From Haliclona indistincta (Eukaryota; Porifera; Demospongiae; Haplosclerida; Chalinidae): DNA of 64,000 nucleotides. The translations under genes were made by a program, and so were the position numbers. Shown here in pieces: positions 19,369-31,067 of the stretch. Numbering within the stretch: the first letter of the stretch is position 1; every line of letters starts with the position of its first letter. The notes beneath the pieces were generated by a model, which saw only the letters and a list, made by a program, of their open reading frames with translations, did no database searches and had not been told where the DNA came from. The stretch spans positions 13,221,275 through 13,285,274 of the forward strand of contig OZ024785.1 in assembly GCA_964017065.1 (NCBI GenBank). Reading direction: 5' to 3'.

Positions 19369-21108
19369 ATGACTCGGCCAGCTCGCTGTGGTTTACTACA
19401 AGGCCATGTGATAGTTATCATTTGCTCCATCACAATTCAACTAGCGAACATTGGAAGAACTGCTCATTTGGAACAGCATCAACACTCCTACAACAAAATC
19501 GCAACCATAATTATTCTGGGTTTGTTATATCTCAGCTACCCTCTCCTTGGCTACATAGCTGATGTCTGTCTCACCAGGTATCGAACTATCAAATGTTCGT
19601 TAATAATGCTGATAGTTGGATGCACTATTGCTGGAATGCTAGAGTCTTTTATCTGCATCCTTCTCACACCGATAGAATCATTAAATAATATCAAGCTTTT
19701 TCATCAAATCAAAACGTATATAGAAATAACCCCTGTGCTTTTAATATTAGCATTAATTACAACTGGTGTAGGACTGTTTGAAGCTAATGCTATTCAATTT
19801 GGACTGGATCAACTACTAGAGGCTCCTACACCAAAACTGATTGCCTTCATCCACTGGTACTACTGGACTCACAATGCAGTGCAATTGGTAGTAACGTATC
19901 TTGGAATTGGCTGGAAAATAACAGAGACTTACTCTTCTCTCGCTTCCCTTTCACGACATAAATCACACATTATCAAAATTACTTCTACTCTCGCTGTTGC
20001 AGCCATACTTGGTCTAGTTGCTGTAGGCTGCTTAGTGCTCCTTCATAAATCAAAGCACCACTTATACATTCTGAGAGCAGGTCTCAACCCATTCAAGAAT
20101 ATCTACAAAGTGCTCAAGTATTCTTGGAACCACAAGGTCCCTCAGCATCGTAGTGCCTTCACCTACTGGGAGGAGGATATTCCACGCCGTATAAACCTGG
20201 GTAAGAACAAATATGGAGGACAATTTACCAATGAGGAGGTGGAGGACACTAAGACATTCCTACGCATCCTGCCTCTTCTCCTGTGTCTGTTTGGATACCA
20301 TCTAGCTGGAGATGGCTACTCTGCTCCGGATCAGCTCCAGAGGACTAGCTGTCCTTCACTATCAGTACAGCTACTAATTGTGCGCAATCCACTCCACATC
20401 AGCACTCTTGTTGTAGTGGTTGGTATTCCACTGTATCGACTGATCATCAACAAATGTAGTCGCTACATCAAGAAAGTTCGAATGCTCACTAAAATGTGGA
20501 TTGGTCTGTACCTCTCACTAGTACAAGTTGTCTTGTACATAATAGTAGTGATCAACCATGACAGCAAGTACTGGTCGCAACATAGTTCAACAGCATATGT
20601 TTTGAACAATGATTTTAATTATCTTTATCATTATAGCCCTGAAAATATGTGTATAAGGATTCGACTTCAAAACATCACAACAGACAACCCAGTCGACAAC
20701 ACCTACCTGTGGTTCATCATTCCTCAGCTCCTCAATGGTCTCTCTTCTCTGTTTGTCTCCATGACAGTGTTTGAGTTTATCTGTGCCCAGGCTCCTCGCA
20801 CTACCCAGGGACTGCTCATTGGTCTGTGGTATGCCACCTTTAGCATCAGGTACCTACTAGTAGGTTTGGTAGACACTCTTCTTATTGAAAAGACCTCTTG
20901 GCTAATTTTCGAGGGAGTGAAGGTGTTTCTGATCCTGGTGTCTCTGATGCTGTTCTCAAGCGTGTCCAGACATTACCGCTACCGACAGCGGGACGAGATA
21001 GTCAATGTGCAGGGGATGATCGAGGACACTCATGACAAGTGGTTAGACCAGGAGGAGGAGTACATGCAAGAGCGCAGAGCAATCCTATCAGGACTGACTA
21101 CACCATAA
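19369..21108 (+). CDS. POT/PTR2-like membrane transporter P5 (579 aa)
   Basis: Intact single-exon copy, last of block 1. Residues ~75-120 are close to those of P2 (LESFIC...NNIKLFHQIKTYIEI), so P2 and P5 share one variant class in that segment while their extracellular loops differ. Rare replacements in the constant half include RINLG for RIDLG and GGQFT for GGPFT. Otherwise motifs are those of P2. Confidence 0.85.
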   Translation: MTRPARCGLLQGHVIVIICSITIQLANIGRTAHLEQHQHSYNKIATIIILGLLYLSYPLLGYIADVCLTRYRTIKCSLIMLIVGCTIAGMLESFICILLTPIESLNNIKLFHQIKTYIEITPVLLILALITTGVGLFEANAIQFGLDQLLEAPTPKLIAFIHWYYWTHNAVQLVVTYLGIGWKITETYSSLASLSRHKSHIIKITSTLAVAAILGLVAVGCLVLLHKSKHHLYILRAGLNPFKNIYKVLKYSWNHKVPQHRSAFTYWEEDIPRRINLGKNKYGGQFTNEEVEDTKTFLRILPLLLCLFGYHLAGDGYSAPDQLQRTSCPSLSVQLLIVRNPLHISTLVVVVGIPLYRLIINKCSRYIKKVRMLTKMWIGLYLSLVQVVLYIIVVINHDSKYWSQHSSTAYVLNNDFNYLYHYSPENMCIRIRLQNITTDNPVDNTYLWFIIPQLLNGLSSLFVSMTVFEFICAQAPRTTQGLLIGLWYATFSIRYLLVGLVDTLLIEKTSWLIFEGVKVFLILVSLMLFSSVSRHYRYRQRDEIVNVQGMIEDTHDKWLDQEEEYMQERRAILSGLTTP

Positions 21109-22465
21109 CTAGATCAATAGTCAACAGTAATCAAAACTAAATTGTTCAACTTCTTATCAACAATGAAGTGTGCCATAAGTAAGGCAAACATAAATAACAA
21201 CAGGGGATTGTCTTTACGTGAAAACATAAAATTTTAAATAAAATTTAGAAGATATTTAGGTGAATAAAATTCTGCTTTGCCCCATGTTTTGATGCAATCA
21301 TGGACACTAATTTCATAAAAATAATTATAAAGCCGATAATTGCAGAGTTACAGAAAGGTACCTGTTTCCTGGAAATGTCAACTCGACAGCTAAACATGCA
21401 TGTATTATCATTGACACAGTCACATGTATACCATAATAGTGAGAAATGTATCCTTGTTTTGTATAAAAAATAACAAAACAGCTATTGTTTTTCTTCATAG
21501 TAAGATAGCTTTGTTTGTTAAGTAACTATCATGTAAACAACATCAGTTTTTACAAGAAAAATAATGGGCAATTCACAAAAATATTATTCGCAAATATTTC
21601 TATCTCGCGCTATAGTAGTACATGTACCGTATGTGGCACTACGCCAACAATCAATTACTGATTCTAATAAGATGTTGTATTCATTGAATATAAGTATGCT
21701 AACGCATATTTGATTGAATAAGTAAAGGAATTGACGTTATAGTTAGAAAGATCATGAATAATATCAACAGTTAATCATCGTTCATTCGTCGTAACTTTAA
21801 AATTCAAAGCTGAATGAGCACTCAACATAAAATTATACATACAAATAAACATAGCAGCAAAACAATGAGACATTGATTTTGGTTAACATACGAATCATTC
21901 TTACCAGGTTACAATAATATGAATACGATCTGCATGTACACGCAGTAGGAATAGATTCAGGATCCAATATTGAGGTAAATTGGTACGCAAAGTGCATCGC
22001 AAAAACAATATATAATTCCGATCGCGCACAACGTTGACAGTCAAGATTAAGGAAAATCATTACCGTCACAATACAATTTACAAAAAACAGTGACAAGCCT
22101 CTTCTATGAGTAATATTTGAAGGTAAATGGAGTCACAAGTCACATGCGTCAACATCACACTTGGTCAGTGACTCGTATCGCATATACATCTGCCGTTGTT
22201 AGGCAAATAAGTTAGTTTTCACAACATACAAATGAGTACTGATACAACAATTGAAAATTGAATAAACTAGTAACAGTACTGACAGCCATGCTGTCCATGT
22301 GTACTAGTATTACTGACAAAAATACACAATGAGCAAACAAAATTATGGATGAGAATGAAAAATTAATACACATTAAGCAAAAATTTTGATAAGGGTTCAG
22401 TTAGCATTGGAATAAATTTTAGTGGGTAAGGCTTGATCGATATAGTATTACAGACAATACACTAC
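21109..22465. other. spacer between P5 and the TFIIIC-like exons
   Basis: The first ~680 bases are paralogous to the spacers after P2 and P4. Beyond ~21800 the sequence is unique and AT-rich. I searched here for the next GTF3C2 exon, expected downstream of 22466 on the minus strand, and did not find it. No gene is seen. Confidence 0.45.
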
Positions 22466-25455
22466 CTCGTGTGGTTGTCTGTAGGCGGCTAGAGCCAGGT
22501 ACTGGTCGCTCGACGGGTCGGGGATCGGAGCCCAGTCCATGGACCATACTGAACCACCAGCATTCATGAGAACATCTTTGGAACCTGAAGAGAATAATAG
22601 ACCATCTTCCCTGAAGCTTAGTTGACAGCATAATTTCCAAACTGCACAGTCCAAACTCTAGTAGTGATACATCATTTTTTTCTCTCACTCTCTCTCTCTC
22701 CCTCTCTCTCTCTCTCTCTCCCTCCCTCCCTCTCTCTCTCTCCTTCCTCCCTCTCACTCTCTCTCCCTCTCTCTCTTACTACTGTACTTCTCTACTATAC
22801 ACACACTTACCATCTCGATCAGACAAAGAGGAAGCTGAGTAAAGTGGTAGTGTAATGGAGGCCCTCTGATCGCCAGCACTCACAGCTATAGAATCATGTG
22901 ACAGCGCCAGATACTCACGTTGTTCACTGTATAGAATAAATAAGACCAATAGTGACACGACACCATGAACGATGCTGAGGCAATGTTACAAATGTCTAAA
23001 CTTGTATACTTTACCTGACTGGTACTTGCTTGAAGTGAGAGATCTTTGGTATCCATTTAGGAAACAAGGTGTCACCATTATCACAGTTTAACACTGATAG
23101 CCTAGACAGGAATAAAGAGTGAAATAAACACAGAAAGTTAACTAAAATGTAGAGAGAAATATTATAGTGCAAAGAATTTTGTGACTGATGACCCTAAAAT
23201 TTTGACTGATCACAATTATGCTGAACTTAACACAAATGCACCTAATTGTGTTGCAATTGAGGAACAAGATAAAGTTGTAAACAAATATTTAAATACAGTA
23301 CATGATTTATGAACAATAACTAAATTCGGCAGATAAACAGAATTATTATGTCGTATAAATCCATACGACATAATAATTCTGTTTATTTTTGTTATTGGAG
23401 CTCACAGTTTCAGTACAGCTTGTTCAGTTCCTTCCGTACCAAACACACTTCTGGTGGGTATATTGAGTCGTGGCTGCTCCACTACTACTTGTGGTGGTGG
23501 TGGTGTCTCTTCTACAGCAGCTGGCATCAGCTCCTCTACCTCAGCCATTAGCTCAGCTCCTTCTTCCTCTCCTCCTCCTCCCTCGTCCTGTTCCATCTCC
23601 GCGGCTGGTACACTGACTGGAATGAACTCAGTATCATCATCCAAAGTATCAATCTATGGAAAGTATTAAATATCTATGAGCCAATGAAATATTTTTAAAA
23701 GTAGTTAGCAAATAGATTATTATTGAATGCTCAGTTTTGCAACACAAATTTAGCAAATTTTCCTTCATAATTTTAAAAGTTTTTTGATTGTGTATAATTT
23801 TTAAAAATTATCACAGTGAAATAATATTGCAATGGAAAACTAAAAATTTTCTGGTTCTATGTTACATAACAGATTATTACAGTGTCATAGTAGTATAAGC
23901 CTTTGCACAGTTATAATACTAAAGCATGCACTTCAATTTTAGAGCTAGGCTTACAGAATGATACACACATTGCTAGTCTCTGTCTCACCTCTAACTCAGG
24001 ATGCCTACTCCTGATGTGATGGAGTAGTTTCTTCTTGGAGAACAAACGGCAGCAATGAGGACAAGAATACTGTTGCTACAAGAATAACAGGCTAGTAAAC
24101 ACTGATAGATGTTGTCAAATCAAAAGTCTGGGCTTATTAGTAGTGCACAAACGCATTTATAACAACAAAACTAATATTATTATTGCATTCTCGTCACTAA
24201 GACATTGCTGACCTTATTTTTGAGGTGATACACCAGTCCATGGTAGCTTTTGAACTCTTGTGAACAACCCTACACAATATACCATATGATCCAACGAAGC
24301 AATAGCAACCAGTTATAGTGGTGGAACACAAGGAAGACTAGTCTAGCTGCTAGACCCAATACCCGCCTAATGATATGTAGGAAGGTGGACGGCGAGTATT
24401 GGGTCTAGACGACTTTGCAAAATGGAAAGAGGGGCTTCATAAATGGGCAGTGCTCACACCCACGGCAAAACAGGAATGACGTCACTCACTTGCTTGCTGT
24501 AGTTAGCCCGCTGTACTGTGACAAGAAGAGTTAACTATTGCTATGTGCAAGGTCTTTTATAGAGCACTGAAAAACTTACCTATATTGGTAATCAGTTAGA
24601 GAATGCAATAACCAGCAAGGCAAGTCTAACTGTTGCGTCAAAGATTATCGCGCTATAAGCACAAAGATCAGGAAGTACACTTAGCCGCTTAGACTTCTTC
24701 AGCGTGCTAACAGTCACAAATAGCTGTTTATTCAAGACATCGCTGGACGACAAAACCCATCGCTGGACGACATAACACCATCGCTGGACGACATTTCATA
24801 CTAATACGTAAATTACATCAGCATTGACACAATTTGAGACAACTGTTATCCATTATCTTACTTGTTGAGGGCACTGAACACTGCCATGCTGTAGGAAATG
24901 TTCTTTCAATCGAAGCAGCTCCTCATTCGACACCACTTGGTCGACATCCTCTAGCACCAACTTCACCTTTGTTCCACTCCCTCCCTCCTTCCCTTTCTCC
25001 AGTTCCTCCTTCATCTTAGCAGTAGCAGACTTGGCTGCCTTGCGCACACCAGGTACGTCAGTAGACGAGACAACAGGCTCAACAGAAGGTGGAGCAGCAT
25101 CCTCCTGGTAAACAAGATGGAGATAAATATTAGTGTAACACCTGTTGATAATATAGCAATGACTATTGCACCAGTAAGTTGTTGTGTAAAAAGTTGATTT
25201 TGACTAAAGCGTAAATACCAAGACCTCACAAAGCTGATTTCAAAGCTGCACATTGTTGTTTTTGTTAAATATAATCTCTCGATACTCTATAGTACAGCAG
25301 ACCAACATATAATAATATACAAAGCATGGTACAATTCACTTGTAGCTGCTGCTGACCTTTGATGGTGTAGAGTGAGCGACTTTTATATGATACTGTAGTC
25401 CTTGTCTAGTGGTATACTTTTTACCGCAGTGTTGACACACCTCCTGCTCCACCTC
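22466..25455 (-). CDS. GTF3C2: zinc-finger/TFIIIC subunit gene, middle exons (fingers to first WD40 segment)
   Basis: Eight minus-strand exons with GT-AG borders and matching phases: 25455-25357, 25104-24862, 24269-24213, 24075-23989, 23653-23406, 23101-23015, 22926-22811, 22584-22466. In order they encode a C2H2 finger (CQHCGKKY...YHIKVAH), a Lys-rich linker, a finger split by an intron (CPQQ|GCSQEFKSY..YH), a third finger (CPHCCRLFSK...HIRSRH), an acidic Pro-rich stretch, and a WD40-type segment NAGGSVWSMDWAPIP that resembles the first blade of TFIIIC subunit GTF3C2. Fingers of the YHxxxCG type resemble ZNF512. The last exon ends in phase 0, and the fitting next exon is at 45645, not downstream. 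The function, DNA binding within TFIIIC for RNA polymerase III genes, is inferred. Confidence 0.72.
22677..22786. repeat. (CT)n microsatellite in an intron
   Basis: Imperfect CT/CCCT tract of about 110 bp within the intron between the exons ending at 22811 and starting at 22584. It yields spurious open frames on both strands (22419-22757 and 22664-22855). Confidence 0.9.
23335..23384 (-). ncRNA. perfect intronic hairpin, possible small-RNA precursor
   Basis: Two perfectly complementary 21-nt arms (23335-23355 and 23364-23384) enclose an 8-nt loop. The hairpin starts 21 nt inside the intron after the exon ending at 23406. It could be a small MITE or a pre-miRNA-like structure. Only the fold is seen, and there is no evidence of expression. 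Confidence 0.35.
24352..24411. repeat. short inverted repeat in an intron
   Basis: GCTAGACCCAATACCCGCC is followed after ~20 bases by its near-perfect reverse complement (GGCGAGTATTGGGTCTAGAC), in the intron between exons 25104-24862 and 24269-24213. Probably a small foldback element. Confidence 0.6.
24738..24797. repeat. three tandem copies of a ~19-bp unit
   Basis: CATCGCTGGACGACA repeats three times with short variable ends, inside the same intron. A small minisatellite with no coding meaning. Confidence 0.7.
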
Positions 25456-26357
25456 CTATAAGACAGAGTGATGGGAGTGGTTATCAGTGATGTCATGTGA
25501 CTTATATATGTGTACACTACATAGGTTAGATACCGAGGTCAAGGGATCTATGCAATATAGCAACTCAAGAAAGCGTTATAGAACCCAAGCACGTAGAACA
25601 AAGATTCTATCTGCATGGATTCCATTAGCCGAGCTGCGTCTAACAGATTTAGACCATAGCAACTGTTGGTATACAGAAGCTGTTTTCAAGACAATTTTTA
25701 CATCAAGTATCTATCAACTCGCGGCGAGTATTTACATGTTAGCGCCAGGTATCCATTCATTAGCATGGTGTCTACAGCATCTAGATACCTGAATTGAGCC
25801 GATCAAATTACTGGATTCATACACACTATGGTCTAAGTACATGTATGTAACATGCAGGGATATGATAAAGGACAAGGCCTACACTATTACTCTATCAGCC
25901 ACAGTGACCAAGTATTACACTGTTATTTCAGAACTCTCAGATCATTGGAACATCAAACTAATGTGGACAGTCCAAGAAACACAAACAAAAATACTTCTGA
26001 TACTGGGGCGGTGTGCTCTTTGTGGCAATCAATCATTAATTTTTGTAACCAAATAAACTTATAGAAGGAATTTAGTCTGCAAGCATTTGTGACAAAGTGG
26101 GCCTGCAAGGCCTTGGCACTTTGTCTTGGATGATGCATATAAATATAATAGGTCAGGTACTGGTGCAGAGGTGCTAGTCATGTAATGGTCAGGAGTACAA
26201 ATGTCCATTAGGCCATTAGTCACATGATCAATCGGTTGTAATGTAAAGCATTATGCATGCACCACATTTTTCCAATCCCTCTAAGAGATAATCTATTAAT
26301 GAAGATCATATTTAAATGTTGATAATTCAGTCTTAAAACAAAATAACAACTCCACTG
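25456..26357. other. intron sequence, paralogous to 30540-31067
   Basis: No gene supported. From ~25795 the sequence matches the 3' flank of P7 (30537-31060), showing that P6 and P7 were duplicated with their flanks. Open frames at 25841-26064 recur in shifted form in the other copy and are treated as chance. Confidence 0.5.
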
Positions 26358-28097
26358 CTATGATACAGCCAGTCCTGATAGGATTGCTCTGCGCTCTTGC
26401 ATGTGCTCCTCCTCCTGGTCTAACCACTTGTCATGAGTGTCCTCGATCATCCCCTGCACATTGACTATCTCGTCTCGCTGTCGGTAGCGGTAACGTCTGG
26501 AAACACATGAGAACAGCACCAGAGACACCACGATCAGAAACACCTTCACTCCTTCGAAAATTAGCCAAGAGGTCTTTTCAATGAGAAAAGTATCTACCAA
26601 ATCTACTAGTAGGTACCTGATGCTAAAGGTGGCATACCACAGACCAATGAACAGTCCCTGGGTAGTGCGAGGAGCCTGGGCACAGATGAACTCAAACACT
26701 GTCATGGAGACAAGCAGAGAAGAGAGACCATTGAGGAGCTGAGGAATGATGAACCACAGGTAGGTGTTGTCGACTGGGTTGTCTGTAAAATCACATGAGA
26801 TATTAGAAAGTTTGAACCGAATCTTTAAGCATATGGCATCAGGGCTGAAAATATCATGCGGTTTAAGGCTTAGAACACAAGCTATTGAGTTACGTTGCGA
26901 CCAGTATTTGCTGTCATGGTTGATCACTACTATTATGTACAAGACAACTTGTACTAGTGAGAGGTACAGACCAATCCACATTTTAGTGAGCATTCGAACT
27001 TTCTTGATGTAGCGACTACATTTGTTGATGATCAGTCGATACAGTGGAATACCAACCACTACAACAAGAGTGCTGATGTGGAGTGGATTGAGCATAATTA
27101 GTAGCAGTACTGGTAGTGAAGGACAGCTAGTCCTCTGGAGCTGATCCGGAGCAGAGTAGCCATCTCCAGCTAGATGGTATCCAAACAGACACAGGAGAAG
27201 AGGCAGGATGCGTAGGAATGTCTTAGTGTCCTCCACCTCCTCATTGGTGAATGGTCCTCCATATTTGTTCTTACCCAGGTCTATACGGCGTGGAATATCC
27301 TCCTCCCAGTAGGTGAAGGCACTACGATGCTGTGGGACCTTGTGGTTCCAAGAATATTTGAGCACTTTGTAAATATTCTTGAATGGGTTGAGACCTGCTC
27401 TCAGAATGTATAAGTGGCGCTTTGATTTATGAAGAAGTATTAAACTGCCTACAGCAGCTAGACCAAGTATGGCTAAAAACATAAAAGCTAAAATATCTAA
27501 AATAGCATGTGATTTAAAACTGGAGAGTGAAGTTAAATTATTCTTGTTTGCTACTAAGCAAATTTCAAGATACGTTACTACCAATTGCACTGCATTGTGA
27601 GTCCAGTAGTACCAGTGGATGAAGGCAATCAGTTTTGGTGTAGGAGCCTCTAGTAGTTGATCCAGTCCAAATTGAATGGCATTAGCTTCAAACAGTCCAA
27701 CACTAGCAGTCATTAAGGCCAATATTATAACTGCAGGAATAACATTTAGTTTGCTGCTAACTTTACTATAAAGTGATATATTTTCGATTGTCTCAACCAA
27801 AGTAGCAATGAAACCAACTAGAACCAGCAGGAGTACAATAGTACATCCAACTATCAGCAATATGAAAGAGCACTTGATAATTCGATACCTGGTGATACAA
27901 ACATCAGCTATGTAGCCAAGGAGAGGGTAGCTGAGAAACAATAATGCTAGAGCGACCAAAATTACCACTTTGGAGTAGAATTGTTCATACTGTTCCAAAT
28001 GAATGGTTCTTGCTAAGTTCGATAGTTGAATAGTGATAGAGCAAATGATGACTACCACATGACCTGGTAGGAAAGTACGCCAAGCTGGCTGAGTCAT
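26358..28097 (-). CDS. POT/PTR2-like membrane transporter P6 (579 aa)
   Basis: Intact single-exon copy on the minus strand, starting MTQPAWRTFLPGHVVV. The constant half matches block 1 copies almost base for base despite opposite orientation. The extracellular loop differs: it has three cysteines (IACVLS, AICLKIR, NISCDFTD) and an NIS glycosylation site, which suggests a disulfide. It lies within the 11-kb intron between exons 36693 and 25455 of the zinc-finger/TFIIIC gene, on the same strand. How its transcript stays separate from the host's is unknown. Confidence 0.85.
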   Translation of the reverse strand: MTQPAWRTFLPGHVVVIICSITIQLSNLARTIHLEQYEQFYSKVVILVALALLFLSYPLLGYIADVCITRYRIIKCSFILLIVGCTIVLLLVLVGFIATLVETIENISLYSKVSSKLNVIPAVIILALMTASVGLFEANAIQFGLDQLLEAPTPKLIAFIHWYYWTHNAVQLVVTYLEICLVANKNNLTSLSSFKSHAILDILAFMFLAILGLAAVGSLILLHKSKRHLYILRAGLNPFKNIYKVLKYSWNHKVPQHRSAFTYWEEDIPRRIDLGKNKYGGPFTNEEVEDTKTFLRILPLLLCLFGYHLAGDGYSAPDQLQRTSCPSLPVLLLIMLNPLHISTLVVVVGIPLYRLIINKCSRYIKKVRMLTKMWIGLYLSLVQVVLYIIVVINHDSKYWSQRNSIACVLSLKPHDIFSPDAICLKIRFKLSNISCDFTDNPVDNTYLWFIIPQLLNGLSSLLVSMTVFEFICAQAPRTTQGLFIGLWYATFSIRYLLVDLVDTFLIEKTSWLIFEGVKVFLIVVSLVLFSCVSRRYRYRQRDEIVNVQGMIEDTHDKWLDQEEEHMQERRAILSGLAVS

Positions 28098-29180
28098 GGC
28101 ACTGGCTGTAGATTACTGTGTTATATCAAATAATTGAAAGTGAATTCACAGAACTAAAAAAACTAACTGAAATATTGTATACTCAAAAAGTGAATTCTAG
28201 TATATCTCTTACTGGAATTATGTCTGTTTATACTGTTTCTAGAAATACAATGTTCCATCTATGGTGAGTTGTAGTTGATAATACAGCTTCTTTGCTGTAA
28301 CAGTCTCTTACTGAGTGAAAATCTCACACATGTAATAATTTCATACCTAGTCAAATGATGTCAGAGCAAAGTACTTCAGAAACATTACTGGTGTACTTCG
28401 AATTTCATGGTTGTACTTTCATACTGTATACTTTAAACATAGAGCTTAAGAATGAAATTTTTCATTGGTACCTTTGAAGTGCACGTATTCACTAACAACA
28501 AAGCACCAATTCTTAATCACAAAAATTAATACCTGGATGAAATTTGAAATTTTTACGTTGCGAGATTTTTACTCTTATGGTACAATAACACAAAGTGCCA
28601 GAACTAGTAATCTCTTGGTGCATATGTGCGAGGAATAAAGCAGTTGCCTGATGGAGCTGTCCATCTATCTGTGAGTCCAGGCTCAGCTGGTGGCAGTGAT
28701 TACTTGTTCATTATAGTTGTACGTAAATGCTTCAATATCTAGCAATTTGACTAGGCTAGTCAATGGTTTTGTTCTAGCGTGACTTACGGTTCATCTTGAT
28801 AGTGGACCTACAGTCGACTACCTAAATACTGGTAGGTTTGACTTGTACTGTAGGAACATCATAGTGACAGTTGGGACTAATGTGCATTTAGCAACAGACA
28901 TAGCTATACAGTCATGCTCACACATTGTGCCATATCTGCCATCAACTATACTATTACTCTTTTCTTCTCAGACTAAGCATTGAACTGAGTGTTTGTAACT
29001 ATCATGAACCACAAAGAACTTCCAATAATGCTTCTCGTTACACAAATATGAGCACAACAAAGTGTGAGTGCCAGCATACTAAAAGCTCACTGTCCTTTAC
29101 TGAATCTGAGAAAGACATGCTACATGTATACGGTTAGCAACAAATGCAATGCACTTCGTTTGCTGAAGCACAAGTATGGT
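28098..29180. other. P6 upstream flank, duplicated upstream of P7
   Basis: Closely paralogous to 32808-34080. The motif CAGTAATCTACA lies just before the ATG on the minus strand, as in block 1 genes, but there is no CCAAT-CRE pair. No gene is seen; the frame 28925-29137 is not conserved as a frame. Confidence 0.5.
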
Positions 29181-29321
29181 GAAGTATGCAATCTTTGAGC
29201 AGGATTGTTCATACTGTTCCAAATGAATGGTTCTTGCTAGGTTCGATAGTTGAATAGTGATAGAGCAAATGATGACTACCACATGACCTGGTAGGAAAGT
29301 ACGACGAGCTGGCTGAGTCAT
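29178..29321 (-). pseudogene. 5' remnant of a POT-like copy
   Basis: From ATG at 29321 it matches the first ~48 codons of P8 (MTQPARRTFLPGH...SKIAYFT), then breaks into sequence that resembles the spacer at 34020-34070. Upstream of its ATG, 29322-29590 matches the P8 upstream region, so promoter and start remain but the body is gone. Confidence 0.82.
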
Positions 29322-29659
29322 GGCACTGACTGTTGGTAATGTAACTGAAACTGAACTTACGCCAAAACAAACTAAGTGTATTTAGTTGTATTATACTTTC
29401 TGCAAATGTCTAATATGTTCTTTACTATAACATGTTATGAGTTCAAATGCTGTTAGACTATATACACTGTGTTTGATATTCTTCCATCTATGATGATCTA
29501 TATAGTGGATGGTACATCTACTCAGCAGTGATGGATCATGGATCGAGGGCGGCGGACAGAGGGGGCTAACAAGTGACGCATGAAGCAAACATTTCCTTAA
29601 TTAATATTTATGATTGCGTCTTTACATGATTTAGTCTCTACAGCCACACTTGCAAGAGA

Positions 29660-29933
29660 AGTAAACTACTGCACCCAACTATCAGCATTATGAAAGAACA
29701 CTTGATAATTAATTTTGATACCTGCATGTTGAGACAAAATCAGCTATGTAGCCAAGGAGAGGGTAACTGAGAAAAAAAAAGCCAGAGCGACCAAAATTAC
29801 CACTTTGGAGTAGAATTGTTCATACTATTTCAAATGAATCGTTATTGCTATGTTCGATAGTTGAATAGTGATAGAGCAAATGATGACTATCACATGACCT
29901 GGTAGGAAAGAACGACGAGCTGGCTGAGTCATG
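29660..29933 (-). pseudogene. second 5' remnant of a POT-like copy
   Basis: From ATG at 29933 it matches the first ~90 codons of P6/P7 with many small lesions. An A-run expands near 29770 and an insertion breaks TRYRTIK near 29715. Upstream sequence matches the P6/P7 5' flank. It is older than the neighbouring remnant by its divergence. Confidence 0.8.
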
Positions 29934-30389
29934 GTACTGGCTGTAGATTACTGTGTTAGATCAAATAATTGACAGTGAATTCACAGAAAACAAGTTAGCG
30001 AAAAACTAACTGCAATATTGTAAGCTCAAAAAGTGATTTCTAGTAGATATTCTATAAAAATTATGTCTATTTAAAGTAAAGTAAAAAAGTTATAATAACA
30101 AAAAACTGAAAAGTGTAGAAATGATGCTTGCAAAATAAAAGAACAAGGCTTAAAAAGGAAAGTAGAGTCCCTACATCTGGCAAAGAGGAGGATGCAGTAA
30201 TTGATGGTTAAAAGCTAGAGGTAGCTACGCAGCCAGATGAAGTAATTGACAAAGCTGTGTTTTGGATGACGCAGTCTGATGAAGTAATTGACGGAATTGA
30301 AAATAAGGGACTCAAAGAGGATTCCACATTTGTTGCAGGTCATCACAGCAAGCTGCTGATGTAGGGATAAAGCTGATTGCAGCAAACTC

Positions 30390-30524
30390 GACTCTCAGTT
30401 TTGACAAACATACTACAAGGACTGTTAATCTGTGGTCAACACCACACCTCTCGCATGTACAGGGAGAGGTGTGGTGTTGACCACAATATGAGTCCTTGTA
30501 GTCTGTTTGTCAAAACTGAGAGTC
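30390..30524. repeat. 135-nt near-perfect hairpin
   Basis: Arm GACTCTCAGTTTTGACAAAC... (30390-30452) pairs with 30464-30524. The only disturbances are one mismatch and one internal loop of 6-8 nt, with a terminal loop of about 11 nt. It lies between a remnant and the 3' flank of P7. It could be a foldback MITE or a long small-RNA precursor. Confidence 0.6.
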
Positions 30525-31067
30525 AATCAGCTGTACTTGGGATTGAGCTGATCAAATTACTGGATTCATACACACTATGGTCTAAGTACATGTATGTAAC
30601 ATGCAGGGTCATGATAAAGGACAAGGCCTACACTATTACTCTATCAGCCACAGTGACCAAGTATTATACTGTTGGTTCAGAACTCTCAGATCATTGGAGC
30701 ACAAACTAATGTGGACAGTCCAAGAAAGACACACATACAAATACTTCAGAAGTACAGCTCAAGAAAATGGGCCAGTGTGCACTTTGTGGCAATCAATCAT
30801 TAATTTTTGTAACCAAATAAACTCATAGAAGGAATTCAGTCTGCAAGCTTTTGTGACAAAGTGGGCCTGCAAGGCCTTGGCACTTTGTCTTCATGGATGA
30901 TGCATATAAATATAATAGGTCAGGTACTGGTGCAGAGGTGCTAGTCATATAATGATCAGGAGTACAAATGCCCATGTATTGCCAATCCCTCTAAGAGATA
31001 ATCTATTAATAAGGATAATATTTAAATGTTGATGTTCTAGTGTTAAAACAAAACAACAACTCCACTG

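Noticed and set aside
22419..22855. Arg-Glu-rich (minus) and Ser-Leu-rich (plus) open frames
   Set aside because: They are read from the (CT)n microsatellite inside an intron.
24477..24484. CRE palindromes at 24477 and 43642 as regulatory sites
   Set aside because: They are isolated copies within introns, lack the CCAAT partner and are not conserved elsewhere in the window.
25841..26138. Short open frames near P6, repeated at 30601-30828
   Set aside because: They occur in duplicated 3' flanks with shifted ends and codon differences that show no protein constraint.
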